The position numbers and the translations under genes are program-made. The notes below the pieces were generated by a model that was given only the letters and a program-made list of their open reading frames with translations, did no database searches and was not told where the DNA came from. 64,000 nucleotides of DNA from Helicoverpa zea (taxonomy: Eukaryota; Arthropoda; Insecta; Lepidoptera; Noctuidae), in the NCBI RefSeq assembly GCF_022581195.2, contig NC_061454.1, positions 1,426,001 through 1,490,000 on the forward strand, given 5' to 3'. Positions 37,340 to 49,299 of this stretch are shown piece after piece. Numbering within the stretch: position 1 is the first letter of the stretch; each line of letters starts with the position of its first letter.

Positions 37340-37564
37340 GATTTTTAATTGATAATGTTGGATTTTTATGACAACTTATTTATTCTCCAAAAGTAGATTT
37401 AAATGTAGAAAAAAAACTACAATTCAATCCGTAAAACTAATCGTATATTAATTAAATAATTTCACACACACAATCCCAATGATTTAAGTACACTTCAACA
37501 AACCTCCCAAAACACTCAAAAAGGTTTACTTCATTCAAATCAAGCTATCAATCATTCAAACAAC

Positions 37565-39626
37565 TTAATTCTGATAATTAAACTTTGCCAACATCAATTT
37601 TAACTTGGCAATCTCATCATCTTTAGCTGCTAGTTCCTCCCTCAAAGTCTTAATGGTGTCATCCTTATTTTCTGCTAAAGCCTTCAGTTCTTCCAACAGC
37701 TGGGCGGTATCCAACCTCTTTGCTGGTCTTCTTTGGACCAGCTTGCCTATGATATGGGCTATTTTGGGGTAGTTGGCAGTCAAGTGGGCAGGAATCTGAC
37801 CTTTGCGAAGGTCGGTTATGGTTTTCACTCGCTCCATGTCGGTGCTGAAGGGTTCTACCATTTCAAGGAGTATTATACCCAAGCTGTACATATCGCTCTG
37901 AAAATAATAATATAGAAATTAGCAGTAATTTGTCTAATTCAATTATGGTGTATTATGTTTGTGGCTTCTTAAGAATGGAATTTGGGTCGAATTTAATTAG
38001 TAAATAAGTTTAAGACTATAGGTCTTCGAATAACTATGCTTTGTAAAATCAGCATCTTTCTACATTCTCGAAAAAACATCGTCTATTCAATAATGCCTAT
38101 TACCTATATGAAAGATATTATAATGCAAAGAACTGTTTCCTACTTTTCGAGATGACAGAAAATGAGAGACTTCGCTTTCAAACAGACAAAATTCAGGACT
38201 ATGACGGAATTATACTTGTGTCAAATGTTTACTAGCTATGTAATAAACTCACCTTAGGATTACACTGTCCCTCCAGCTGCTCAGGCGCAGCATACAAATG
38301 CGTTCCCAAAGCCAATCCACTATGAGACTGCTGCAAAGGACAGGCCAGGCCAAAATCTCCTAATTGGACTGTCACGCCGCCTTCAGTCTGAGCCACGAAC
38401 ACATTACTAGGCTTTATGTCATGGTGGATTATCCCCCTAGAGTGGATATAATGCAACCCTTTCACTAACTGCGTAAACATGTCTATGAGGACATCAATAT
38501 GTGTCCAGGCCACTGGGTACGCCAAATCAGGGGATTCAAGGCATGTAGAATCTGAGGAGTCACAATGATGGAGTGTCATGTCATCAGATCCTTTTCTATT
38601 GGCTGTCATGTGATGGTTCCTGTCATCCAACCACTGCTTTAAAGTCTGCTGGCAGTAAGTCATCTGAATGTATAAAGTCGCCCATTTTAAGTTGACTCGG
38701 GAACAGTTTTCAAACTCCTTGCTGTTGAAAATGTTTGCGAGAGCATTCTCGTCCTGTGGTGACGTTGTCGTGTCTTCTTCAGACTGAAATTCTGACTCTT
38801 CCAAATCCTCTTGCGAACTCGCAAAGCTGTTGGAATTCTTGAAAGAAATTACGAAGTCTGACAGACTCTTCTGATTGATCAACTCCTTAGAGTTATGAGT
38901 TTTGAAAGACGTGATTATGTTAGGATGAGCAGATGAAATCAGGTTGGAGTTGATGGAAAAATCGTCAGTGTCTGTATCCATTTTGAAGTTACGCTTCTTT
39001 TTGACTGTGGACTCTATCATGGGTTCCAGCCAAGCAGCTTTGTAATTCACTATGTTAGGGTGGTTGAGACTCGCTATGGTTTTCACTTCGGCCAAATGGG
39101 TCATGATCGAATTCACATCTGAAGATTTTATGTAAACCTTTTTGACAGCGTATTCTACACCGTCTAGTCTATGTTTAGCTTTGAAGACGCTGCCAAATCC
39201 ACCACCAGCTATGAAGTACAGCTCCTCGAATTCGCGATGGTATCTCGACCACTCGAGGCACGACGGTTGGACTATCGGCCAAGTCACTGGGATGGTTATT
39301 GGTATTTCTGATCCACTGGACACCGCAACGAGTTGGTACAAGGCTCGTTGGTACTGACTCCTCATTGCTTCGAACTCTCCCATGGCATAGGAGTCATCAA
39401 TGAGGTTCATGCTATGGAGTTTCTCACATATTGTGTTGTACAGTTGATTGGCTCTTAAGGAGTCTTTCTCGAGGAGGGAACATAGTTGCTTGACCAGGGA
39501 TTGGACGAGAAGGCTAATGGGCGTGGTCGCCGCGGAGCTGATGACGTCAATATGCTGAATACTCTGATGAAATACTGACTCATGGTGACTGTTGCGATTT
39601 AATCCTGGAATTAGAGAATAATACAT
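37565..39626 (-). CDS. EIF2AK1: HRI-type eIF2-alpha kinase (EIF2AK1 / BeK-like)
   Basis: Exons on the minus strand: up to 39626 (or from an acceptor at 39608) down to 38253, and 37897-37565. The junction is phase 0 and rebuilds KSDMYSLGI. About 568 residues if Met at 39626 is used. Kinase signatures: Gly loop AGGGFGSV, Lys in YAVKKV, long insert between the kinase lobes, HHDIKPSN catalytic loop, GDFGLA, GTHLYAAPEQLEG activation segment, and PFSTDMERVKTITDLRKGQIP-like helix G, the region that marks eIF2-alpha kinases. The C-terminus is a charged coiled coil (EIAKLKLMLAKF), as in HRI. It would phosphorylate eIF2-alpha under stress and lower initiation. Oddity: the HRD Arg is His (CAT codon). 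The true start is unsettled: attccag at 39609 is a good acceptor and would place the first residues in an upstream exon. Confidence 0.85.
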
Positions 39627-39652
39627 GTTTAGATAAACGAATATTAGGCTAC

Positions 39653-40117
39653 AAAAATCGGTAAAAAAACTTTTAAGTTAAACGGTTTTATCTTATGTGC
39701 ACTGAAAACTAGAAAATAAAAAAATAGTTACTTACCTGTCAACCTACGTAGGTGGTCCCGGTCATATTAAACTAAAATAAAAACGTGGGGCCCATTAACT
39801 ATTGCTGTAGTACTTTCTTCTAGAGGTATAATAGGTGTGGATTGCATCGACTTACTATAATCGTAACTGGAGATTTTGACAATCAATAATCAGCCGTAGC
39901 AGCTTCACCGGCGAACGCCGAGCTCATGATCTACCAAAGTATAAAGATATGCTTTGCCATAGGTAGGATTTCACAGGGGCCCCACGTTTTTATTTTAGTT
40001 TAATATGACCGGGACCACCTACGTAGGTTGACAGGTAAGTAACTATTTTTTTATTTTCTAGTTTTCAGTGCACATAAGATAAAACCGTTTAACTTAAAAG
40101 TTTTTTTACCGATTTTT
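39653..40117. repeat. 141-bp inverted repeat upstream of the kinase
   Basis: 39653-39793 and 39977-40117 are reverse complements with a 183-bp spacer. Each arm contains gttgacag|gtaagtaact, a strong splice donor pointing outward from the centre. In the left arm this donor (exon end 39736, minus strand) faces the acceptor at 39608, defining a 127-bp intron. The arm may therefore contain the end of a kinase 5' exon, duplicated in inverted orientation. The matching frame has a stop just upstream, so the exon may be untranslated. A MITE is the alternative. Confidence 0.65.
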
Positions 40118-40264
40118 TATTTTCTAGTTTTTAGTATTTAATGAAAATGCGTACCGAATATTCCTCATTCTATCTAATTCATTTAGTGTATCATTATTAC
40201 ACGGTCTCTTACCTGACAATTTATTACAATCTAATTCCTCAATACATAGCCCTTCCAGATACTT

Positions 40265-41456
40265 TTTTTTTTAACAACCCCAAAAATCATCACATGACCT
40301 CTCCTGCTGTGGGTCAGCAGCGGTGAGGGAGTGTCAGACTCTTGACTAGAAACCGTTTTGTTCCGTCGTAGGCCTTTTATGTACCAGGGTCGCGGTAACT
40401 CTTTCGAACAATCTCGCAGCCCAGGCAGGCCTTGGCCCTGTTGGGCCCCGCTGGAGTTACTGAAAGTTTTCTACTTGTGAAGCCCTTTTATTTGATACCC
40501 GTATTGGTGGGATTGATAAAAAATTGTTATCAGCCATTTGGTAGCGGCGGCCATCTTAGATTTCAATTTTGCATAGTAAATTGTATTCTACTTGTTGAGA
40601 CCTTTCATTTGATACCCATGTTGATGGGATTGATAAAACCTACGTTATCCGCCATTTTATAGCGGCCGCCATCTTGGATTTAATTTTTTATAGTATATTG
40701 TATTCTGTTTGTTGAGCCCTTTCATTTGATACCCATATTGATGGGATTGATAAAACCTACGTTATCCGCCATCTTAGATTTCAATTTTGCATAGTAAATT
40801 GTATTCTACTTGTTGAGACCTTTCATTTGATACCCATGTTGATGGGATTTATAAAACTTAAGTTATCCGCCATTTTGTAGAGGCCGCCATCTTGGATTTT
40901 AATTTTATATAGTACATTGTATTCTACTGGTTGAGAACTTTCATTTGATACCCATATTGATGGGATTGATAAAACCTACGTTATCCGCCATTTTGTAGCG
41001 GCCGCCATCTTGGATTTCATTTTTTATAGTAAATTGTATTCTACTTGTTGAGTCCTTTCATTTGATACCCATGTTGATGGGATTTATAAAACCTAAGTTA
41101 TCCGCCATTTTGTAGAGGCCGCCATCTTGGATTTTAATTTTATATAGTACATTGTATTCTACTGGTTGAGAACTTTCATTTGATACCCATATTGATGGGA
41201 TTGATAAAACCTACGTTATCCGCCATTTTGTAGCGGCCGCCATCTTGGATTTCAATTTTTTATAGTATATTGTATTCTGCTTGTTGAGCCCTTTCATTTG
41301 ATACCCATATTGATGGGATTGATAAAATCTACGTTATCCGCCATTTTGTGCCGGCGGCCATATTGGATTTACAATGTTATTGATATTACTATATTGTATT
41401 GTCATCGGAATTAAAGGTGTATACAAAATTTCAGATTAATCGGTTGACAGGAAGAG
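40265..41456 (+). repeat. composite repeat with eight-copy 117-bp tandem array
   Basis: 40265-40440 resembles 10740-10910 (gtgggtcagcagcggtgagg, gtcagactctt, ccgtcgtaggcc). It is followed by eight units keyed on tttgatacccatattgatgg at 40491, 40608, 40725, 40826, 40944, 41061, 41179 and 41297. Spacing is 117, 117, 101, 118, 117, 118 and 118 bp. Most units hold tagcggccgccatcttgg. One unit lacks about 16 bp. The right flank (ggtgtatacaaaatttcag) appears to be the end of the composite element. Confidence 0.75.
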
Positions 41457-42885
41457 GGTGAAATTTGAATTACTAAATTTGACCCAAGAATGAATAAAAC
41501 AAACTGGGTGAGCTAAATAAAACCGTTTAATAAAAACAGGTAAAATATGCTAAAATTAAGAAAATTTGCTTATTTTCCTCACATTGTCTTGATAAGAAAA
41601 TGGGGATGACGTTAATACGATGACTTATAACAGCCTACATGAATGCCACATTAGATTTAAATTGTTACGCTATGGACTAAACCGTTAAGGACCTTATAGT
41701 TATTAAAAGCGTCCAAGTGGAAGTAATCGACTCCTACACGAAAACATTCAACATTACCAATGTTATCGTTCATGTTGGAGTTTCGAAAACCAAACACTTG
41801 AATTTCTAGGCGTATTTTCTAAAGTACTACTATTCGTACTTTTTCGTTTGAAAGTCGATGTATTTCTGTCGATCTTCAGTATTAATGCAAATTAATACTT
41901 CATATTCGAACGGTATCGTGCATCACATCTGACAATGAATGATTCAATACGATTGCATCTTGAGGGGTAACGGTTTTTAGAGAGTCCAATGAATTTGAAT
42001 GACGAATAATTTCATACTGAACAGGGTAAACAAACTGGGAAGAACTTTTGTGGGTTCTGGAATAATCCGTCGTAATGTTTGTATGAAATATAATTTTGAA
42101 CATAACTGGTTACCGATTGAACTAGGAATGTCCGCCCAAATCCGAAAATTGGTGGTTCTTTTGTTATTTGTAGGAGAATGATAGCACATAGGTATAAAGA
42201 GCAATAGTACAACGCTCACGTCCTTCAAAAAGTCGTTCAGGAAATCCTAGTAAGAACGTTCTACCGTTTTTTTTTCTACAAAAGACCTGACGTGGCGGGC
42301 AGCTCAAATATACGTAACTCTATGTTAAAAATTCAATGCATTCCTGTTTTAAAACCCAAGGTTCTCCACATTTTATCCTTCAGCTGTTGTTTGTATTATC
42401 TGAAGTAAACAATAAGCTGTAAGGGGGCTTCGTAAAACTAGCGTGCCCTGTACAATAGGTTCACTTTACAGAAACGATAATGGACCTTATTTTAGTGTGA
42501 TAAAGTTTAAACTGTATTGTAATTAAAGCTCCTTGAACGTATAGTAGTATAGACATCAGTTGAACGAAAACCAACCTTAGGATTGTAACCATAAAGACTA
42601 TATTAGTTTTCTTGATAGAATTCTGGAACATTCTCGGCAGACCTACGCGGTTTGCGGTACCTACCACAGAGTACATTAATATATAGGGTATAGAGTCATC
42701 AGCTTAACCTACCTGGACGCGCCATCTGGTGACCAACGACGGAGGTACATCTATTCTGTGCATGTGTGCGTAGTCATTTGTTTTGCATGTGTGCATGCAT
42801 GTCTACAGGGTTTCATTTCATATTATTTTTTTGGATGTTGTTTTAGATGGTTTCGTTGAATAAAACACAAATTTACACATCTTAT
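41457..42885. other. intergenic between kinase and THAP9-like gene, no gene seen
   Basis: Overlapping frames on both strands near 41900-42230 have no recognised motif and no convincing splice sites, so I do not call them. A minus-strand AATAAA at 42894-42889 overlaps the THAP9-like stop codon. Confidence 0.4.
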
Positions 42886-42889
42886 TACT

Positions 42890-45800
42890 TTATTTAGGCC
42901 GTACCGACCTTCGTCTTTTTAAATAATATATTGACGCCTCATTTTGAATATCATCATTTGGATCTACATCCTTGGTAGTACTAATTCCATTTAATAATTT
43001 ATTGGTCCATTTACACCAGTTATATGCAAAAAATCTGCTAGAAAAATCAAATATATATTCAATTAAATCTTTGGAGTGACGACTGCATACCAGAAATTGA
43101 GTGTTGACATTAATATATAATATTGTTTTCATATAATTTTTTAAATTGTCTATATGACTTCTCTTTCGCAATATGTGGTGCAGAACATCCTGGATTTCAG
43201 AAAAACATTTAGTTAAATTTTCACTGGGGTAGCACAAATACTTTTTTCCCTTTTTATATTCACGACACAACAAGTACCTATTTTTATCTGGATCATTAGT
43301 AAATAAATTTAAATTACAATTTTTACATTTTTTGAAAATTGATTTGGTTTTGCGCAAAATATATCCTGTGATATATTCAATTTGAGCTATTTTCCTAGGA
43401 TCCTGTTTTTTTAAATCGAAATTTTCTATTATGATATCATTGACATCTTCGAAGTCCACTTGGATGATTTCTTTTGCTTCTTTATTATTAGAAAAAATTA
43501 ATTCATCAAATGAAGCCAGAACAGAACAAAAATCCTCTTCACAATTTGACCCTGGTGAATAATTGCTGCTCATGTTATTAATTAATAGAGAAGCAAAAGC
43601 AGCTTCAAACCCATCACAGGTGGGCGAGTTATTCCTGACCCCATGACTTCTTATGCTACCAAAAAAGTTTTCAATGGGATCCTGGTTTAAATGTCTGCAC
43701 CAAAATGATTTAATTTGATGTTCATTAAATAATTTTTCTCTCAATAATATCATATTATCAACAGTCTTCACCCAATTTTTGATACTAGGAACAGTGTTAG
43801 CACTACCTTTGGATGTGACAAATGTCATGGAATTTAAAATAATTTTTGCTTGCATCCAAACATTGTGATGCTGTGATTTCGGTGTCACGTTTCGTAACAA
43901 ATCTTTTCCTGATCTGTTGTCTGAGTTCTTCATGCTCCCATTTAGTGAATCGAATAAATTATCCATAAAGATAATAAAATCTGCAGTATCTTTAGTTTCT
44001 TCAGGTAGTATGCCATTCTCTGAAAAGCGAAATCAGACAAAAATATTAGTTAAGCACAAACTAGAACATAGTTGTAGTAAAACAAATGCTGTTTGCATAC
44101 TCCATCAGTTCAGGTAGTTAACTAACTAAACAATCTTGATAGGACTTTTTACACAAATACATGTTAAACAAATAAACTGCTGCTTAAAATAATCGTCCAA
44201 TACATTAAATAATTGTTGTTATTCTATTTACAATTATTTTTAGCTGTACTTTATTTTTAAATTAAAAGTCATACCAAAATTGTTTACCTTTAGTTAACTA
44301 CCTAAACTACAGATGGAGTATAGTACAAATGATAAAACCAAATTCGCTTTTTTTAAACAAAAAATAATGTTGTTTTTCAAAACATTACAACAATGAGTGT
44401 TAAGAATCTGTTGAATATTTTTTATTAACACAGTGTTTTACTGCGAGACAACCTGATGGTAAGCAGCTGTGATAAGCAGTGATGCAATTAGAGATGGATG
44501 TTAGTTAGATTCTTATCACCTACACTGTGGTGGCTGCCTGCAAAGGTGGAACTTTATAGACTTTAGTATAAACTTACCAGCTAAATATCCCATAGTTTTT
44601 CCCACAGTTTGGCTGAATAGCTGGGAAGCATATTTCACCTTCATTTTTGGTATTTTATCTTTATTTACGTGATTTTCTGTGAGGTTTTTAATTATTTTTA
44701 AGCCTTTATATGTAGGATTGTTTTCATATAATAACATTATGTGCTCCCATTTTGCGATTTTTACTTCACCATCCAAAGTAAATTTTAAGTTTTTGGTCAT
44801 TAAATTATTTCTCATCCCTTTTAATAAGTGTGGTATGTCATATAGAGGAATTATTTTTTTGCCATCAATTTCAAATATTGAATTCCGTGGCTCTTCATTT
44901 TTTCTTAAATATTCTCCTCTAGTCTCTTCAATTAAATAATTTATGGCACTTGTGTTGGATGTGCCTTGATCACACACTGTGGCTAAAACAGTAAATCCAA
45001 TTAGATGCAATTGTTTTATAATTTTCTTTATTTGTGCAGCCAAAATTTCTTTTGGTGTACTGCCTGAGCAGAATGAATAATAAATGGGTTGTTTGTAATT
45101 TTTCATCACACCTCTAATCATAAAAACTAAAACATGATCTGCAATTTTCCGTGTTGATTCACCATTGTGGTTTACAAAACCCAATACTCTATCTTTCTTC
45201 GGATTATACTGCATGTGTGGTGAGAGTGCCATCTCATCAAAAATCAATGTGCACAACTTATCACAATCATTCATTTTGCCAATTTTTTTTTTTAATTGGT
45301 TAAATATATTTTCATTAATGCCTGGTTTAAGTGAAGCCCTGGATACCATTCGGCTTAATGTCACTGGAGATGGTAAAACAAATATTTTGCTTAACCATCT
45401 GTAAGCTTTTGGTCCCATTTTATATACACTGAGAGCCATAATTTTCTCCTCTTTTGTGAATCTCCTTCCCATTTTTGGTTTTGAGATTTCTCTGAATTGC
45501 ATAACTGTAAATAGTGCAGCTAAAGTCTTAAACTTCTTTAAGGCAGTTTGAAACGTGATATTTGAGGACAGTTTTAATGCTTTTTGCAATCTCATTTTAT
45601 ATGAGATATTTTTTGCGTTTAATTTTTTAATCTCTTTTGCCAAATTTTGTTCATTGCTGTTGTCAACCCATTGTTTGGTAATTTCTGAAAACAAAAGCAA
45701 GAGTCAGCTAAATGTGTTTGAAAACAGTAAGTTAACTTATGAACCAACATGCACTTGTTTAGTCATGTAGAAAGTCAACGTCGCTCAGATAAGATACAAA

Positions 45801-48800
45801 CTATAGCTACTAAGACTGCTTTTGCTCATAAAAGTGTCTATGCAATGGCACCTAAATTATATAATAAATTACCTTGTGATATTAGAAATAGTAAGAATAG
45901 TAATGAATTTAAAAATAAGCTCTTCAAGCTACTAAAAGACAAGGTATATTATTCAGTCAAGGATTATTTGAATGACAAATTCTGATGATAATTTATATAT
46001 TTTTTTAATACTTATGACATTTACATGACTTTATCGACACAATTTTTAATTTGACATGAATATACTCATATTTTTTTATATTATTGACATTTCTTAAAAT
46101 AATTTTGTATGCCTATCGGCGGGACATGGTCTGCACATTAACCTATTAAAACACCTGTAATCACCCATGTTTCACAAAATGAATAAATGAATTTGAATTT
46201 GAACCAACAATGCAGCAAATAAATTAATATAGTGCATAACTAGTATTTAATAGTGAAATGCAGAAATAAACCATTCCACATCCATTAGGGCAAGTGAGTT
46301 TGTATTCACTCACTCAATCAAAAAATTACCCCTTCTTACTAAAACTATCAATATGAAAAGGTATCAATTGGACAGAGTTCAAAGCCAGCTTTGTAGCTAG
46401 GTGTTTCCTAAGATTAGCTCTGTTCATTAATTTTGTTCATTAAGGAATGAATAAAGGAGATGGCCAAATTTTCAATTAGTAAAAAAACCCAGAATCGACA
46501 GCAACGAAATGGGTACCAATGGGTTCATTATGATAGATCTTTGATGGTGCCAAAAAGTCCAGCCTGAAATCCATGGGGTATAGGAGCTATATCATATTTT
46601 CACAAAAATAGGTTATGTTGAATTTATGTTGATACATAAAAAAACAAGGTATACTAACATTATACAAGCCAATAGTAATATCCCCATAGTTACAGAGTTT
46701 GCCTGGTGACTAAAAGGTCTTGAGTTTGACCCCTACCCATTGCACTATTGACATGAACCACTCCAGAAACGATTAAGCACCGACCTTATATACTTGGAGA
46801 GGTTTTCCAGTTATGTGCAACCTTTATAACTGGCAAAGGTTAATAAAAAAACTATTATTAGGTGCATCTGCCCAGAAGTCAGTGTTTTTGTAAAAAGTTT
46901 TATTTTTGGTTCTTTAGTGACAAGTATAGTTGTCACTATCCGCATTAGTGGAAAGTTCTCGTCAATACGAATAATATAAGCCCAAACACGAGGTAGTTTA
47001 CATATTCAGTCGTCGAGTTCCCTCGATCTTCTCTGGTCTCCATCATCAAGTCAACTTTAAGCCTCCACTTTTGTACAGTGCTAGTAGACATACACCTGAG
47101 TGTCAAGTTTTTACCCTATTTACGCCTACAACTTTCGTAAGTTGCCCTCGATTTCTCAGGGTTTCCATCATCAGATCCGGACCTGATGACTATGGGAATA
47201 TCTGGGAAGTATACCTTATCTAACAAAAAAATAATTTTGCAAATCGTAAACTTCTAACAAACAGCAAACAGTAAAGGTAAACTTTTTCGTGACCTAAATT
47301 CTTGATCGAAAAACCATCATAAAAAGAGAACCCCATGGTTTTTGGGTGATATGACATACTTTTTTTAATCCACACATTATACTGAATCTAATGATGCATG
47401 TGAAGTTTCTGTCGACTCTGGGTGTTTTTTTGGCCATCTCCTTTACATCATCACAAGATTGTAAGTAAAATATGCATGACAATGGTGCAAATGCATATAC
47501 CAATATGAAATGGCATATAATCTGGTTTTTAATATCAACAACAAAGAAATTACACTTACTGATTTTCCTATTAGAGATAGTTTGTTCAGATTCTTGAGGT
47601 GGAAGAATATCAGGATTGTTACTTCTAGAGGTAGATGCCTGAGGTGGAATAACTTCAGCAGGAATAATGTTGTGTCCTTGGTTTGTTAAGTCCATAAGAG
47701 GTGGTCTTCTTATAAAGGGTCCTGTAATTTTATAAAATTGGTTAAAAAGTTGAACTAAAAGATATTTACTTTTATGTATAAATATTTTACAATTGAAAAA
47801 CTTTTTACCAGGTAAACCAAGTCGAGGTACAGCATCAGCACTAAGAAACTTGCTCCTTGTATGGTAATGTGATTCAAAATGCAAATGACATACTCGACGC
47901 CGTTTAAAGATTATGTCATTCTCTAAGGCTAGAATGTCACCTCCAATGTTGTAAATCCAAGTTCGAAAGCGTTCAGGATCTTTATTAGGATTAGGGAATT
48001 TGTGCAGGATTTCCTTTTCCGAACCTGAAAGAAAATATTAAGTAGGAAGGTATTTTATTATGTTAAGTAATACTAAATTTAAAAATATCTAATATGATAG
48101 CCAGATTTAAGTTTAGGTCAGTGGGTCGTCTTAGGGGCGGAGTGTAGGAGTTGGAGTATACGCTTAGGGGCACTATGAGCAGCAAAGAAAACAAAAAAAA
48201 AAGGTTTTAAGACTTTTTTTTCGAAAACTTACCGATTTTTTTGCCGATTTTCGGTTTGACCTTGTCTGTAGCAACCATTTACGATCTGAGAAGCATGGTC
48301 CTACAATGCACTGTTTCCGAGTTATGGGCCATTTATGTTTTTCTTATTTTATCGAAAACCATTTATATTTCAAATGGGTCCGAGTGCCCACATTCTATTT
48401 AAAGAACACTCTAGGCGGCTGGCTGACGCTTCAAGTGACCAAAAGGCTGGCTATTACCTTGGACAAAGGATCAGCATGGCGATCCAACGAGGTAATGCTG
48501 TCAGCCTCTTGGGCACGCTCCTAGTCGACAGTGATGGGGACGATTCTTTTTTATGCCTTTTAGTTTTAGGTTTGATAAAAGAATAGTTTTTAAGTAAATC
48601 TAAATATAAAATGTAAATACGAGTTGAATAAAATTTATATTTCCAAAATGGTTGCTCTAGCTGTAACGACGACCGACACTTAGAATTTTTATCATGTTGT
48701 TTTTTTTTTTCTCAATTTTGCTGGGTTTTTTTTACACGATGTCATGACTTTTGAGTACAGCAACAATTTCTTTCCCGAAAACGATCTTATCCGAGCTACC

Positions 48801-49287
48801 ATTTTGGAAATATAAACCATTTTCAAAAATAACAAAAATGAAATGCCCATAACTCGGAAAGGTCAACCCGATACTGCAAAAAAATTGGCAAATTTACGGA
48901 AAAAAAAAACGTTTTTTTTTCTAAGTCCTTGCTCCATAGCGCCCCGAGGCTACACAACCAACCTTTAAGCCATAAGAAAATCTTAAGATGTGAGTGCCTA
49001 AGACGACCAACTGACCGTAACCGCGGGGGACAGCTGGTGCAATTTAAACCACATAGCACGGATTAGTTTCCGACCACGTGGAATTTCGTTCTGAAGTAGC
49101 TGGTATTGTGAACCATTGGTTTATTAATTAACCTAATAATTTGTCAACGGAGCAAAGGTTATGAATTATGTTATTAGGTTATAAAATTTAAACTTTAATA
49201 CAAAAAAGAGTAGAAGCCAAAAAAGACTACTATATTACAAAATTTCTTACCACAGTTCGGTACACAACATTTCTTTTCCGATGTCAT
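42890..49287 (-). CDS. THAP9: THAP9-like P-element-type DNA transposase, intact
   Basis: Minus-strand exons: 49287-49251, 48024-47809, 47721-47560, 45684-44578, 44019-42890. All junctions are phase 1 with good donors and acceptors. The product is 883 residues, close to the usual size of about 900. The N-terminal THAP zinc finger is built from exons 1-2: C-x4-C (CVPNC), W in RFRTWIY, CHLHF, and the AVPRLGLP end. A Pro/Ser linker and a coiled-coil-like stretch follow. The RNase H-like core has FDEM (D288), CDQG (D377) and PIENFFG (E624), matching the P-element catalytic triad. Between the last two lies the insertion domain, with IPHLLKGMRNNL. The C-terminus has paired cysteines and FFAYNWCKWTNKLL. 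No terminal inverted repeats were found around it, so it may be a domesticated gene or an old P-type element that lost its ends. Exon skipping or extra exons in the 1.9-kb intron cannot be excluded. Confidence 0.87.
45750..46199 (+). pseudogene. 5'-truncated LINE 3' end in THAP9-like intron
   Basis: A plus-strand frame to 45985 holds the typical C-terminus of a Jockey/CR1-like ORF2 (MAPKLYNKLPCDIRNSKN, FK..L...L). A 3' UTR and a tail of gaatttgaatttgaa follow. Flanking tgaaccaaca at 45740-45749 and 46200-46209 is the target duplication. Confidence 0.7.
48116..49016. mobile_element. DNA element with long imperfect inverted repeats in THAP9-like intron 1
   Basis: Ends ggtcagtgggtcgtcttagg and cctaagacgaccaactgacc are inverted. 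Further inverted matches continue inward (ccgagttatgggc at about 48318 against gcccataactcgg at about 48844; ccatttatatttc against gaaatataaacc), giving arms of roughly 250-300 bp. The centre (48378-48590) carries a plus-strand coding remnant (YYLGQRISMAIQRGNAVSLL) with its own stop at 48584. Its parent family is not identified. Confidence 0.6.
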
Positions 49288-49299
49288 TGTAGAAAATCG

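Noticed and set aside
39750..39775. aggtggtcccg in the inverted repeat, resembling part of the P-element terminal repeat, near a P-type transposase gene
   Set aside because: Only about 11 bases match, the position is 3 kb outside the THAP9-like gene, and no partner was found on the other side.
41900..42230. Overlapping frames on both strands
   Set aside because: Several frames open in the same short interval with no family signature; consistent with chance.
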